64,000 nt of DNA from Belnapia sp. F-4-1 (GCF_000802185.1 NZ_KN676114.1:1051-65050), one strand, 5' to 3'; positions 16,870 to 26,307 are shown, counted from the first letter of the stretch. Numbers and translations: made by a program. Notes: a model not told the origin generated them from the sequence alone.

Positions 16870-17352
16870 ACCAAGCTGTGAAAACCCTTGCAGACGGGGC
16901 GGGCCATACGTTTTCTGAGCACCAGCAAGGCAGCCGTTTCGGCCAATGCCTTGTCCTTGCGGTGCAACTCGCGCTCAAGCTCCCGGACCCGCCGGTCCTC
17001 CCGCGCCTCGACGGCGCTCGCCGCTCGCCGGGGCCGGCAATCGCATCATGCTTCCAGGCCTCCAGCTCAGCGGGGTAGAGGCCCTGCTCGCGGCACCAGG
17101 CACTGCGGGCAGCCTCGTCCATCGTCGCCGTGACGATCACCGCCTCCAGCCACGCCGCCGGCGTCCAGCGCTGGTTGTTCGTCAGCTCACCAGGTTGCGG
17201 CCAGCGCCTCAACTCGCCAGCGCTCCAAAGTACCAACGCTGACCCCGACCTCGCGGAACACCAGGTCGATCGCCGCGCTCCCTGGTGGCAGCAGCCGCGC
17301 CACGATGCGCTCCCTGAAGGCTTGTCCCTATCTCGCCATTCTCGATCATCCA
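16870..17352 (-). pseudogene. IS3-type OrfA, frameshifted
   Basis: Fragments of one protein lie in several minus-strand frames: MIENGEIGTS near 17352, then ELTNNQRWTPAAWLEAVIVT and TMDEAARSAWCREQGLYPAE, then after another shift EDRRVRELERELHRKDKALA (leucine-zipper-like coiled coil). At least two frameshifts. No OrfB partner follows. Confidence 0.65.
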
Positions 17353-17479
17353 CGCCCCATCATTGCGTGATCCTATCCACGCGACAACTGCTCTGACACC
17401 GGGGGACCCTGGCCAAGCCATAGGCGCGGCTCGTGACCGGAGAGATGGCCCGGCTCACCGCCTCGACCTTTGGCGGCCC

Positions 17480-17845
17480 AAAGGGCGGCCGCCCTCCAGA
17501 GCCGCAATCTTCTGCTCCAGCAACTCGTTGGCCATGGTGACCTCGCCGAGCTTGGCCTTGAGCCGGAGCAGTTCCTCATCGCGGCTGCTGCGCTCGCGCT
17601 CCTTCATCGCCGCCTCCGCCGCGATTAGGGCACGGTCGCGCCACTCGCTCAGCCGGGCAACGGTGACGTTGAGCTCGCGGGCCACGGTCTCCAGCGGCTC
17701 GCCGCGTAGCAGGCGGGGGACGGCAGCCAGCTTGCCGAGCGGGGTTGCGACGCTCCGGCCCGGCCGCGCCCGAGGGGCCGCCGGCGTTAGCGTTCTGGCC
17801 GCACGCCGGCGCCCCCTCGGGCTTGTCGCTGTGGTTCTGGTCCAT
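17480..17845 (-). pseudogene. Second IS3-type OrfA, frameshifted and truncated
   Basis: Starts MDQNHSDKPEGAPACGQNAN at 17845, shifts frame near 17755, then reads MARELNVTVARLSEWRDRAL and the coiled coil ELLRLKAKLGEVTMANELLE. It ends abruptly near 17480 where another IS remnant begins. Confidence 0.65.
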
Positions 17846-17954
17846 TGGTCTGACCTCCGGTTGCGGTGATCTCTACCGCAGCCGGCTGTCTCATCGAACC
17901 GTGCCGCACCCCAGGCGATGCGAGCTTGGGCGATGCTGGCGGATGGCTGAATTT

Positions 17955-18203
17955 TTACCGTAATTTTTGTTTGAGAAAACAGATTTTTTCCGCTGCATTC
18001 AAGTAGTCGCCTCTTTCTAACCGCATCCTGTTAGCATTACTTAAAATACAACTGTTGTATGTTGCATTATTTGTAAAGGCAGAAGCATAATTAGGCGCCG
18101 ATTTTTTGAAAGAAGTTAAAGGATCATCTCTCAAAAAGGCAGATAGCCCCATAAGTGCCATAATACCAATCGAGAAAAAGAGAATTTTGAATTTATTAAG
18201 CAT
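17955..18203 (-). CDS. Small AT-rich membrane or secreted ORF, unknown
   Basis: 82 residues from ATG 18203: MLNKFKILFFSIGIMALMGL, a basic N-terminus and one strongly hydrophobic segment (about 5-24) that could be a signal anchor or uncleaved signal peptide. A polar tail with two Cys follows (TYNSCILSN and EKICFLKQ). The DNA from about 17940 to 18330 is far more AT-rich than its neighbours, so it is foreign. The longer TTG-initiated frame to 18248 is possible. Family not recognised. Confidence 0.5.
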   Translation of the reverse strand: MLNKFKILFFSIGIMALMGLSAFLRDDPLTSFKKSAPNYASAFTNNATYNSCILSNANRMRLERGDYLNAAEKICFLKQKLR

Positions 18204-18435
18204 TGTTTTACAAAACCGGGAAACCTTAGCGCCAATATTAAGAGGCAATGACCCAGCCCTCTCAGATTTCTAAAAAACTGATAACATGCGATGAAACAAC
18301 TGTGTTTGGGTGTGTGCCTTTTTATTAGCCGTACCTCACCTGCGATAACACTCGCGTAATGCAATCAAGCCATGTGAGGTGTGGCGCTGCGAGCTTGAGC
18401 CAAGGTGGCGATGGGCTAAACCTTGTCCTTTCGTA

Positions 18436-18735
18436 TCAACCATCTCTCTGCTGCCTCGAGAGCAAGGCGGTGGGAATAAACGGCCTCGATGAACTGCTTT
18501 GCTTGACCGACAGGCTTTTGAACTTCGCATCAAGTTCCATCAACCGTACCGCGTCAGCCGTAGTCATGCGGCCGGCCCAACGCTTAACAAAAAGCGACTT
18601 CATCTCGGCTAAGACTGCGTTCATCTGCAGTCCAAACCAAGCATTCCCCTCAACCACAGCGGCATCCATCGCCGTATAAATGGTCGGGCCGGAAAGGCGC
18701 TGGCTGTACTCGGAAGAGGACATCTTGGCTGACAT
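18436..18735 (-). CDS. Hypothetical protein, about 99 residues
   Basis: Starts MSAKMSSSEYSQRLSGPTIY at ATG 18735 with an AAGAAG stretch about nine bases upstream. Predicted helical and soluble, with RWAGRMTTADAVRLMELDAK in the middle. No recognised domain. Coding-like amino-acid composition but little context: it sits between the AT-rich ORF and an IS5 remnant. Confidence 0.4.
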   Translation of the reverse strand: MSAKMSSSEYSQRLSGPTIYTAMDAAVVEGNAWFGLQMNAVLAEMKSLFVKRWAGRMTTADAVRLMELDAKFKSLSVKQSSSSRPFIPTALLSRQQRDG

Positions 18736-18741
18736 AGCCAC

Positions 18742-19098
18742 TTCTTGCTTTGGGTAACTATTGCAGAAAACGTCTTTTTGGCTCGAGAGGGGGCCACTCA
18801 GCCCCAGCCTGCTTACCTTAGGACAAGGGCAGCGCGAGCTCCTTCCAGCTCCCAGTAGGAGTGAATTAACCCGAAGCCAAATCGGCTGGAAACGTCATTG
18901 CGCCATTCTGTGCCTCAAATCATGCACTGCGATAACCGCCACACTCCGCAGATTAGCCGCTGCCCTTTCTGCGAGGTGGCGGGGGGCCACCAACCCCCGC
19001 CGCCAGTGGGAGACGCAAACGGTTCTTTGCAGCTCCGGCTTACTCCCTGACGACCATGCCCCTCGACCGCTTCCGCCGCCTTCGTTTTGCCTGCTTAA
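18742..19098. other. No gene recognised
   Basis: About 350 bp between the hypothetical gene and the IS5 remnant. ORFs are short and without ribosome sites. The end at 19095-19098 is the TTAA flank of the IS5 copy. Confidence 0.4.
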
Positions 19099-19703
19099 GA
19101 AGCTGTACGCGATTAAACTCCTTGCTGCGCCTGGGTTTGGGCGACGAGACGGCATGCGATGATGGAGATCATCGCATTCCAGATGTGCCCGGCAAAGAGA
19201 TCCGCGGCGCGGTCGTACACGATATTGAGCCGCCGGTAGCGGCTGAGCCAGGCGAACAACCGCTCCACAACCCATCTGATCCCGTTCGGCAGGAAGCGCC
19301 CGTCGCGCGTGCCGCCGGGCGAGACCGAGACATGGATGTCATGCTCGAGCGCTGCCGCGGCGAAGGGCGCGCCTTTGAAGCCACTATCGCCGAGTAGGTC
19401 ACCTTCGAAGCCGAGCGCGGCCAGCCGCGGCAGCATCGGCAGAACGCCCGCGCGGTCGTCTGTGTTGGCCGGCTGCAGTTCGAGATCGAGCAGCGATCCA
19501 TGCTTGTCGCAGACCGCGAACAGCTTCACGCCTTTGACCAGCTTGCTACCATCGATGCCGCGTACCCAGGCGGTTGGGGCTGACCGCAGGGAGCGGCTGT
19601 CGGCCACCACTGCCGAGGGCAGCACCTCGTCGCCGCAGGCCAGTCGCCAATCGAGCGCGAGACGTTGGCCCAGCCGTCGCCACAGGCCCAGGCGGGTCCA
19701 GCG
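19099..19703 (-). pseudogene. IS5-group transposase, 5' part removed by IS6
   Basis: The C-terminal two-thirds of the transposase that is complete at 56964-57866; the translated overlap (from LPSAVVADSRSLRSAPTAWV to AQTQAQQGV) is identical. TTAA at 19095-19098 marks its intact end. At 19704 an IS6-beta terminus replaces the remainder. Confidence 0.88.
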
Positions 19704-20541
19704 GGTTCTGTTGCAAAGTTTGCAGCAAGTCGCAGCTGGCCGTGGTAGGCTTCGGATCAGACGGCGACCTGGAACAGCTCGGCGACAAAGGCGGCTTGGG
19801 CCCGCATGTCTCGTCGGCCTACCTTGTTTACCTGCTCCTTCCTGATCATCGCCATCGCCTCATAGCCTGCTAGGGTTCGTCGTGCCGTGTGGAAGCTGCC
19901 GAAGCCAAGCCCTGGTCTGACCAGGCGTTTCAAGCGCCGGTGGTCTTGTTCCACAATGTTATTGAGGTACTTACATTGTCGTAGCCGCGAGCGTCGCCAC
20001 AGCTCGGTGTCCGCCTTCATCTGTTCGACAGCGCAGGGATAGGCCGGGTTCTTGTCTACCGTGATGGTGCGCGGGTTCACCGTATGCGGCTGCCCAAGAG
20101 CTTTGCGGAAGAAGCGCTTCGCAGCCTCGGCATCCCGCTTGGCCGAAAGCAGGAAGTCGATTGTCTGGCCGCGGCTGTCGACAGCGCGATACAAGTACAT
20201 CCATCGGCCTTTCACCCGCACATAGGTCTCATCGACCCTCCACGATCCATTGGACATGCGCAGATGGGGTCGGAGCCGCTGCTCCAGCTCAGGTGCATAG
20301 GCCTGGATCCATCGAAAGATGGTGGTGTGCGCGATATCGACACCGCGCTCCTGCAGCATGAGTTCGAGGTCGCGGTAGCTGATTGGGAACATCAGATACC
20401 AGCGCACTGCCCAGAGGATCACCTCAGCCGTAAATTGCCGCCCTCTGAAGGTGAGATCCGCCCGGAGTTTCGCCAGTCGCCGCCGTACCATGCCCCAGCT
20501 TGGCCTCGATCGCGCCAAGCCGCAAAGGATGCAACGGAACC
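19704..20541 (-). mobile_element. IS6-family element (subtype beta), complete
   Basis: 838 bp; termini GGTTCTGTTGCAAAG and (reverse complement) GGTTCCGTTGCATCC. It separates an IS5 remnant from a 5'-truncated desaturase gene, so an adjacent deletion probably accompanied its arrival. No target duplication. Confidence 0.87.
19757..20491 (-). CDS. IS6-family transposase (beta), intact
   Basis: 244 residues from ATG 20491 (MVRRRLAKLRADLTFRGRQF), aligned with the 10977 copy. Catalytic regions GSWRVDETYVRVKGRWMYLY, RTITVDKNPAYPCAVEQMKA and LNNIVEQDHRRLKRLVRPGL are all present. Open throughout. The longer frame to 20518 lies mostly in the element end. Confidence 0.92.
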   Translation of the reverse strand: MVRRRLAKLRADLTFRGRQFTAEVILWAVRWYLMFPISYRDLELMLQERGVDIAHTTIFRWIQAYAPELEQRLRPHLRMSNGSWRVDETYVRVKGRWMYLYRAVDSRGQTIDFLLSAKRDAEAAKRFFRKALGQPHTVNPRTITVDKNPAYPCAVEQMKADTELWRRSRLRQCKYLNNIVEQDHRRLKRLVRPGLGFGSFHTARRTLAGYEAMAMIRKEQVNKVGRRDMRAQAAFVAELFQVAV

Positions 20542-21652
20542 CGACCGTCCGCTCCGCGTGGGTGAGGGGCGGATTAGCGGCTATCTTTCAGTCGCTTTGG
20601 GCACACTGAGCGTGCTAGCGGTCTTGTGCTTCCTGTTCCCAGACGTTTTGACCACCCCGTCGCTCCGAGCGTCCTATGACCTGCCGCTGCTACGGAGGCT
20701 GTTGGCCGGAGGGATGATCTTCTCGGCCGCATTTGGCCTTTTGACCTTCATCTTGGGTCGGCAACGTCGGCTGGGTGCGCTTGGCATCTTGCTGACCCTC
20801 GTCGCTACCTATCTCGGCGGCAGTTCGGTCCCGGTCGGTCCGCGCTACGATACACCCGGCTTCATCGGGCTCGACTGGTTCATTCTCGATCTGCTGGCCT
20901 CTGCGGCAACGTACACCGCGTTGGAGAAGATTGTACCGCACCGGCGCGACCAGCCCATCTTGCGGCCGGACTTCTGGCATGACGGGCGCTATTTTATCTT
21001 CAACCATCTTGCGATCGGCATTTTCCTCTTCGTCAGCGTTAAGCTAGTCCCGTCGCTATTCTCATGGTCGGTCAACACAGACCTGCAATCCTGGTTTAGA
21101 TCGCTGCCAGGTGTGATGCAGTTCCTGGCGATTTTGGTGACGGCCGACTTAATGGAATACGCCATCCACCGAGCGATGCATGAGGTCCCAGCGCTGTGGC
21201 GCTTCCACGCTGTGCACCACAGCGTGGAGCGGATGGACTGGGTGGCAGGCTCGCGCCTGCACTTCCTGGAACCATTGGTGACCAGGATGGCAGTGATGCT
21301 ACCTGCCTTTGTGCTGGGCGCGTCCGACACGCCTCTGCTCTGCTACATCGTTTGGGCCGGGTTTCAGGCCGGACTCGTGCATTCAAACTTCGGTCTGAAC
21401 TTCGGGCCACTAAAATACCTGATTGCCACGCCGCAATTTCACCATTGGCATCATGCCAGCGATAGGGAAGCGATCGACACCAACTACGCTGCCCACCTCC
21501 CAGTACTCGACCGTCTATTCGGAACCTACCATATGCCGCTCGATCGCTGGCCGAAGCACTACGGCGTGGTAGGTGACCCGCTTCCCAAGGGTATGCTGCG
21601 GCAGTTTTTCTATCCGTTCCAGCGCAAGGATCCGACCCCGCCGCCAGTGTGA
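20542..21652 (+). pseudogene. Sterol desaturase / fatty-acid hydroxylase family protein, 5'-truncated
   Basis: Integral-membrane di-iron enzyme of the fatty-acid hydroxylase superfamily. Hydrophobic segments occur at LSVALGTLSVLAVLCFLFPD, GGMIFSAAFGLLTFILG, LGILLTLVATYLGG and IGIFLFVSVKLVPSLF. His clusters are HRAMHEVPALWRFHAVHHS and FHHWHHASDREAIDTNYAAH, ending in a C-terminal FGTYHMP. The IS6-beta terminus abuts codon 1 of what remains. A GTG (VGEGRISGYLSVALG) could still initiate, so a nearly complete protein might be made, but the native start is lost. It may have lost its promoter to the insertion or gained one from it. Confidence 0.8.
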
Positions 21653-21719
21653 TGCTTACGCTACTAAGCGGGCCATCAAATAGGTATCATCTTGCTGTGC
21701 GCTGTGCGACGGTTCGGGC

Positions 21720-21829
21720 ATGGTGCTGCGTCGTGACTTCCGCAAGCTCGATCCGACCGCCCAGGCAGAGCTCCGCCGGGTGGCGGTTGGCATGGTCGAA
21801 GCGGGCAAGACGCGGGTCGAGGCCGCGGC
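21720..21829 (+). pseudogene. IS630-family transposase, N-terminal fragment
   Basis: ATG 21720 reads MVLRRDFRKLDPTAQAELRR and VAVGMVEAGKTRVEAAA, the start of an IS630-type transposase HTH domain. It is cut after 37 codons by the IS6-alpha terminus at 21830. The remainder is absent. Confidence 0.7.
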
Positions 21830-22668
21830 GGCACCGTCAGGTTGAGCGGGGCTTGGCTGGCCGGGTTCGGTCCGGTAGACGGCCGGAATGAGCCCGCCAG
21901 CCATCAAGTCCCTATATGCCGGCTATCGCTTCCCGGCCGAGGTCATCAGCTAGGCGGTGTGGCTGTATTTCCGCTTCCCACTCAGCCTGCGCATGGTCGA
22001 GGAGATGTTGGCAGCGCGCGGCATCGTGGTCAGCCACGAGACGGTGCGGCAGTGGGCGCTCAAGTTCGGCCGGGAGTTCGCCTGTCGCATCCGGCGGCGG
22101 CTGCCCCGTGCCGGAGACAAGTGGCACCTTGACGAGGTAGCGGCCAAGATCGCTGGGGTGCAGCACTGGCTCTGGCGTGCCGTGGACCAAACCGGGGTGG
22201 TGCTCGACGTGCTGGTGCAGAGCCGACGCGGCAAGCGTTCCGCCAAGCGCCTGCTGCGCAAGCTGCTGAAGCGGCAATGTCGGGCGCCACGCGTCATGGT
22301 CACTGACAAGCTCCCAAGCTACGGGGCAGCCAAACGGGAGGTGATGCCTGGGGTCGAGCATCGCCAGCACAAGGGCCTTAATAACCGGGCCGAGAATTCA
22401 CATCAGCCGACGCGACGACGAGAACGGCAGATGAAGCGCTTCAAGTCGCCTCGGCAAGCACAGCGCTTCCTCTCCACGCACGACCAGATCGCCAACCTCT
22501 TCCATCTCCGCCGCGACCATGTCTCCGCCGTCCAGTATCGTGCCGCAAGGGCGCGGGCGTTCGAGGTGTGGGCGGGTATCAGCGGGGTCGCCGCCGCGGC
22601 CTGAACTCTGTTGTGCGTCGCCTTCGGCATGCCAGCGCGGCGGCAAAGGCCGGCAAGTTGACGGTGCC
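21830..22668 (+). mobile_element. IS6-family element (subtype alpha), complete, 839 bp
   Basis: Termini GGCACCGTCAG and (reverse complement) GGCACCGTCAA. It joins an IS630 fragment on the left to the middle of a flavin monooxygenase gene on the right. The 8-mers on either side differ, so this is an insertion with deletion or a recombination joint. Confidence 0.9.
21888..22604 (+). pseudogene. IS6-family transposase (alpha) with in-frame amber
   Basis: Starts MSPPAIKSLYAGYRFPAEVI at 21888. Codon 22 is TAG (21951-21953), where the almost identical copy at 1-531 has CAG (Gln). The rest is open (VWLYFRFPLSLRMVEEMLAA onward) with all catalytic residues. A GTG at 21957 could restart translation and yield 215 residues lacking the N-terminal end. 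Confidence 0.85.
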
Positions 22669-23422
22669 GCGCGGGCCGCTGAACGCGCCGCGCGTACCGC
22701 AGGGCCGACCCGTCTATGTGCAGGCCGGCTCCTCCGAGGATGGCCGCGGCTTCGCCGCCCGCTGGGCGGAGGCCATCTTCACCGCGCACCAGACCTTGGC
22801 GAGCGCCCAGGAATTCTACCGCGACATCAAGTCCCGCGCCCTCGGCCTCGGCCGCCGGCCGGAGCATATCAAGGTCCTGCCGGGCCTCAGCCCCTTCATC
22901 GCCGGCACGGAGGCGGAGGCGCGGCGGCTGCAGGCGGAGTTCAACGACCTCGTCCAGCCCGGCTATTCGCTGCAGCAGCTGCGCGGGATGCTCGGCATCG
23001 ACTTCACCGGCCATGACCTCGACGCACCCTTCCCGCGCCACCTGATCGCGCCCGACAATGCCCGCGCTGTCGCCAGCCGCTTCCAGGTCGTGCTCGACAT
23101 CGTCGACCGGGAGAAGCCGACCCTTCGCGGCCTGCTGCACCGGCTCGCCGGGGCGCGCGGGCATTTCGTCATGGCCGGCACGCCGGAGCAGGTGGCCGAC
23201 CACATCGAGACCTGGTTCACCCAAGGGGCGGCGGACGGCTTCAACATCATGCCGCCCTGGCTGCCCGGCGGTTTCACCGCCTTCGCCGAGGAGGTGGTGC
23301 CGATCCTCCGCCGGCGCGACCTGTTCCGCGAGGAATATGCCGGCGCGACGCTGCGCGACCATTACGGCCTGCCGCGGCCGAAGAGCCGCTTCGCCGCCGC
23401 CTCGCGGAGGCTCGCCTCGTGA
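22669..23422 (+). pseudogene. Flavin-dependent monooxygenase (NtaA/SnaA/DszA type), 5' half lost
   Basis: C-terminal about 250 residues of an LLM-class, FMNH2-dependent monooxygenase (usual length about 450). Recognisable by GPLNAPRVPQGRPVYVQAGS, FTAHQTLASAQEFYRDIKSR and the typical end DGFNIMPPWLPGGFTAFAEE with RDLFREEYAGATLRDHYGLP. The first half, including much of the flavin-binding barrel, was replaced by IS6-alpha. In this operon it would most plausibly have cleaved a C-S bond of a sulfonate or heterocycle (inference from neighbours). The stop overlaps the start of the next gene. Confidence 0.88.
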
Positions 23423-24396
23423 GCCGCGCATCCGTCTCCCGCCGCGGCCTGCTGTCCGGCACCGCCGCCCTCGCCCTCGCCCTGGCGCGCCCGGCCCTGG
23501 CGACCGGCTTCCCGCAGCGCCCGCTGCGGCTGGTCATCTCCTCCGCCCCGGGCGCCAGCCTCGATGCTCTGGCCCGCATCCTCGCGCCGGCCTTCGGTGC
23601 CCGGCTCGGCCAGGCCGTCGTGGTCGAGAACCAGGGCGGCGCGAACGGCATGCTCGCAGCGCAGCAGGTCGCCCGTGCCGAGCCGGACGGGCATACGCTG
23701 CTGCTGACGGGCGATGCCATCGTGATCGCCAGCCTGGCCCAGCCACAGTCCGGCCTCAGCTTCGACACCGCCTTCGCCCCGGTGACCCAGGCGGTGCGAG
23801 CGGCGCAGATCCTCGTGACCCATCCCGCCAGCGGCATCGCCGATATCGCCGGCTATGTCGCAGCCGTGCGGGCGCGGCCGGGCGCGCTCAACGTCGGCCT
23901 GCCCGCCCAGGGTGGCATCGCGCAGGTGGTGCACGAGATGCTCGGCCTCAGGCTCGGCGGGCTGCCGGTGGAATATGTCAGCTACCGCGGCGGCGGCCCG
24001 GCCATCACCGACCTGATCGCGCGCAACACCCAGGCGCTGGTGATCACGCTGCCGGCCGTGACGGAACAGGTGCGCCAGGGCGCCATAATCCCGCTGGCGG
24101 TCAGCACCGCGGCGCGCGATGCCGCCCTGTCGGAGGTGCCGACGCTGGCGGAGACGGTGGCGCCCGGCTTCGACATCGAATCCTGGCAGGGCGTTCTGGC
24201 GCCGGCCCGCACGCCGCCGGGGGTGGTGGCGCAGCTCCATGCCGCGCTCGCGGCGGCGCTGCGGGACGCCCCGGTGGCGGAGCGGCTGACCGGCCTCGGC
24301 TTCGGCATCACCGCCTATGGTCCCGACGAGTTCCGGGAGCGTACCCGCCGGTCCAGCCACGAGTTCGAGCCGGTCATCCGCCGCATCGGCAGCTGA
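23419..24396 (+). CDS. Tripartite-tricarboxylate (Bug) family periplasmic receptor
   Basis: 325 residues, GTG start overlapping the monooxygenase stop by four bases (GTGA), so co-translated. Twin-arginine-like signal SRRGLLSGTAALALALARPA, then the Bug fold from FPQRPLRLVISSAPGASLDA. The family hallmark region follows the GQAVVVENQGGANGMLAAQQ strand, and the domain-2 entry is at YVSYRGGGPAITDLIARNTQ. No TctA/TctB membrane partners are present, which is usual for Bug proteins. Substrate unknown; placement points to an organosulfur or carboxylated compound. Confidence 0.92.
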   Translation: MSRASVSRRGLLSGTAALALALARPALATGFPQRPLRLVISSAPGASLDALARILAPAFGARLGQAVVVENQGGANGMLAAQQVARAEPDGHTLLLTGDAIVIASLAQPQSGLSFDTAFAPVTQAVRAAQILVTHPASGIADIAGYVAAVRARPGALNVGLPAQGGIAQVVHEMLGLRLGGLPVEYVSYRGGGPAITDLIARNTQALVITLPAVTEQVRQGAIIPLAVSTAARDAALSEVPTLAETVAPGFDIESWQGVLAPARTPPGVVAQLHAALAAALRDAPVAERLTGLGFGITAYGPDEFRERTRRSSHEFEPVIRRIGS

Positions 24397-24729
24397 CCAT
24401 GGATGGATGGCCCGCGACCGCCATGGCAGCTCACAAAAACACTACGAACAGATGGGTTTTCAAATTTGACCACATCAGTTCGGCGTGGAATCCTGCCTTC
24501 ACCCGATCGCAGCCGCGTCGGGTCCTGCCGGCAGGAGGTCCGATGCGTCACGCCCCTCGCGTTCCTGGCCCAGGCCCCCGCCTGGCCCGCCGCTGTCGCT
24601 GTCGGGCCTGACCTCCCCGGGGCCGCGCCGCGGCCCCTCCCTTGGCCTCCCGGGGCCGCGGCGCGGCCTCACCCCCGACCCTGTGACCGCCAGCGCCGCG
24701 AGCGCCGGCCTTCCCTCTGGAGTACCGCT
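24397..24729 (+). other. Intergenic leader with large GC-rich inverted repeat
   Basis: No gene. A short AT-richer stretch (about 24430-24480) could hold a promoter for the transporter half of the operon. It is followed near 24618-24670 by two copies, in opposite orientation, of a GGGGCCGCG-type sequence separated by about 20 bp, able to form one long hairpin or two local ones. No riboswitch class was recognised. Confidence 0.4.
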
Positions 24730-25563
24730 ATGTCCGGGCAGTCCCTCGGCGCGAGCCTGCCGCTTCGCCGAGCCCCCTCGCGGCCCGATCTCGGGGCCTT
24801 GCGCCTCGACCGGGCGCGCCGCTTTGTCGTCCCCGTCCTGCTGATCCTGCTGTGGCAGGCCGGGGCGGAGGCGGGGCTCTTCTCCATCCGGCTGCTCGCG
24901 CCGCCCTCGGCCATCCTCGCGGCGGCGTGGCAGCTCATCCTCTCGGGCGAGTTGCTGCACCACCTGCTGGTCTCGCTGCGGCGCGTCGCTATCGGCCTCG
25001 CCATCGCCCTTGGCGCCGGCGTCTCGCTCGGCCTGGTCGCCGGCCTCTCTCGCCTCGGCGAGGATGCGCTGGACGCCACGCTCCAGATGCTGCGGGCCCT
25101 GCCCTTCCTGGCGCTGGTGCCGCTGCTGATCCTCTGGCTCGGCATCGGCGAGGCGACGAAGATCGCACTCGTCGCCCTCGGCGCCACCTTCCCGATCTAC
25201 CTGACGCTGTTCGGCGGCATCCGCAGCGTCGACCCGAAGCTGCTCGAAGCCGGCCGCGTCTTCGGCCTCGACCGGGCGGCGCTGATCCGCCATGTCGTCC
25301 TGCCGGCGGCGCTGCCGCAGGCGCTGGTCGGGCTGCGCTATGCCCTCGGCACCGCCTGGCTCAGCCTCGTGGTCGGCGAGCAGATCAACGCCACCGCCGG
25401 CATCGGCTACCTGGTGATGGATGCGCGGGAATTCCTGCGCACCGACATCATCCTCGTCGGCCTGCTGGTCTATGCCCTGCTCGGCCTCGGCGCCGATCAG
25501 CTGGTCCGCGTTATCGAGCGGCGGGCCCTGGCCTGGCGTCCCTCCCTGGTGGGGGAGGGCTGA
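24730..25563 (+). CDS. ABC transporter permease, SsuC/TauC type
   Basis: 277 residues, about six transmembrane helices: RRFVVPVLLILLWQAG, then VAIGLAIALGAGVSLGLVAG, FLALVPLLILWLGIGEATK and DIILVGLLVYALLGLGADQL. The cytoplasmic coupling loop (EAA motif) is EAGRVFGLDRAALIRHVVLP. Fits the nitrate/sulfonate/taurine importer permeases. ATG 24730 with GGAG upstream. The ATPase gene follows after three bases. Confidence 0.93.
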   Translation: MSGQSLGASLPLRRAPSRPDLGALRLDRARRFVVPVLLILLWQAGAEAGLFSIRLLAPPSAILAAAWQLILSGELLHHLLVSLRRVAIGLAIALGAGVSLGLVAGLSRLGEDALDATLQMLRALPFLALVPLLILWLGIGEATKIALVALGATFPIYLTLFGGIRSVDPKLLEAGRVFGLDRAALIRHVVLPAALPQALVGLRYALGTAWLSLVVGEQINATAGIGYLVMDAREFLRTDIILVGLLVYALLGLGADQLVRVIERRALAWRPSLVGEG

Positions 25564-25566
25564 GCG

Positions 25567-26307
25567 ATGGCCGCCCCGATCCTCCGCCTCCGCGACCTCA
25601 CCCGCCGCTTCCACGGGCCCGACGCGCCGCCGGTGCTGGACCGGCTGGACCTCACGATCGGTGCCGGCGAGTTCGTCGCCCTGCTCGGCCGCAGCGGCTC
25701 CGGCAAGACGACGCTGCTGCGCACGCTCGCGGGCCTCGACCCGGTGACCGAGGGCGAGGCATTGCTTCCCGCCCGCCGCGCCGTGGTCTTCCAGGAACCG
25801 CGGCTGCTGCCCTGGAAGCCGGTCTGGCGCAACGTCGCCCTCGGCCTGCCCGGCGCGGCGGAGGCGGTGCGGCAGCGCGCCCTCGCCGCCCTGCGGGAGG
25901 TCGAGCTGGCGCACCGCGCCGGGGCCTGGCCGCTGACGCTCTCGGGCGGCGAGGCGCAGCGCGCCGGCTTGGCCCGTGCCCTTGTTCGGGAGCCTGACTT
26001 GCTCCTGCTCGACGAGCCCTTCGCCGCGCTCGACGCGCTCACCCGGCTGCGGATGCAGTCGCTGGTGGCGGAGCTCTGGCAGGCGCATCGCCCGGCGGTG
26101 CTCCTCGTCACCCATGACGTCGAGGAGGCGCTGCTGCTCGCCGACCGGGTCCTGGTCCTCGCCGGAGGCCGGCTCGTGCAGGACCTGGCGGTGGATCTGC
26201 CGCGCCCGCGCCGCCGCGCTGCGCCCGGCTTCGACGCGCTCCGCATCCGCCTGCTCGCCACGCTCGGTGTGGACGAGGACGGCCATGACGCGGCGAGGGC
26301 CGCCTGA
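25567..26307 (+). CDS. ABC transporter ATP-binding protein, SsuB/TauB type
   Basis: 246 residues. Walker A GRSGSGKTT, Q-loop VVFQEPRLLPWKPVWRNVAL (typical of the nitrate/sulfonate group), signature LSGGEAQRAGLARALVREPD, Walker B LLLLDEPFAALDALTRLRMQ and H-loop LLVTHDVEEALLLADRVLVL. Energises the permease at 24730. Four-gene spacing of a few bases marks one transcript. Confidence 0.94.
   Translation: MAAPILRLRDLTRRFHGPDAPPVLDRLDLTIGAGEFVALLGRSGSGKTTLLRTLAGLDPVTEGEALLPARRAVVFQEPRLLPWKPVWRNVALGLPGAAEAVRQRALAALREVELAHRAGAWPLTLSGGEAQRAGLARALVREPDLLLLDEPFAALDALTRLRMQSLVAELWQAHRPAVLLVTHDVEEALLLADRVLVLAGGRLVQDLAVDLPRPRRRAAPGFDALRIRLLATLGVDEDGHDAARAA

Noticed and set aside
1-22668. A functional compound transposon bounded by the two near-identical IS6-alpha copies
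   Set aside because: One transposase has a stop codon, the cargo is mostly IS debris, and target duplications are missing. I report only the inverted repeat relation.
24397-24729. A SAM-type riboswitch controlling the metY-containing operon
   Set aside because: No match to the conserved cores of SAM-I or SAM-II could be seen in the gap or before metY.
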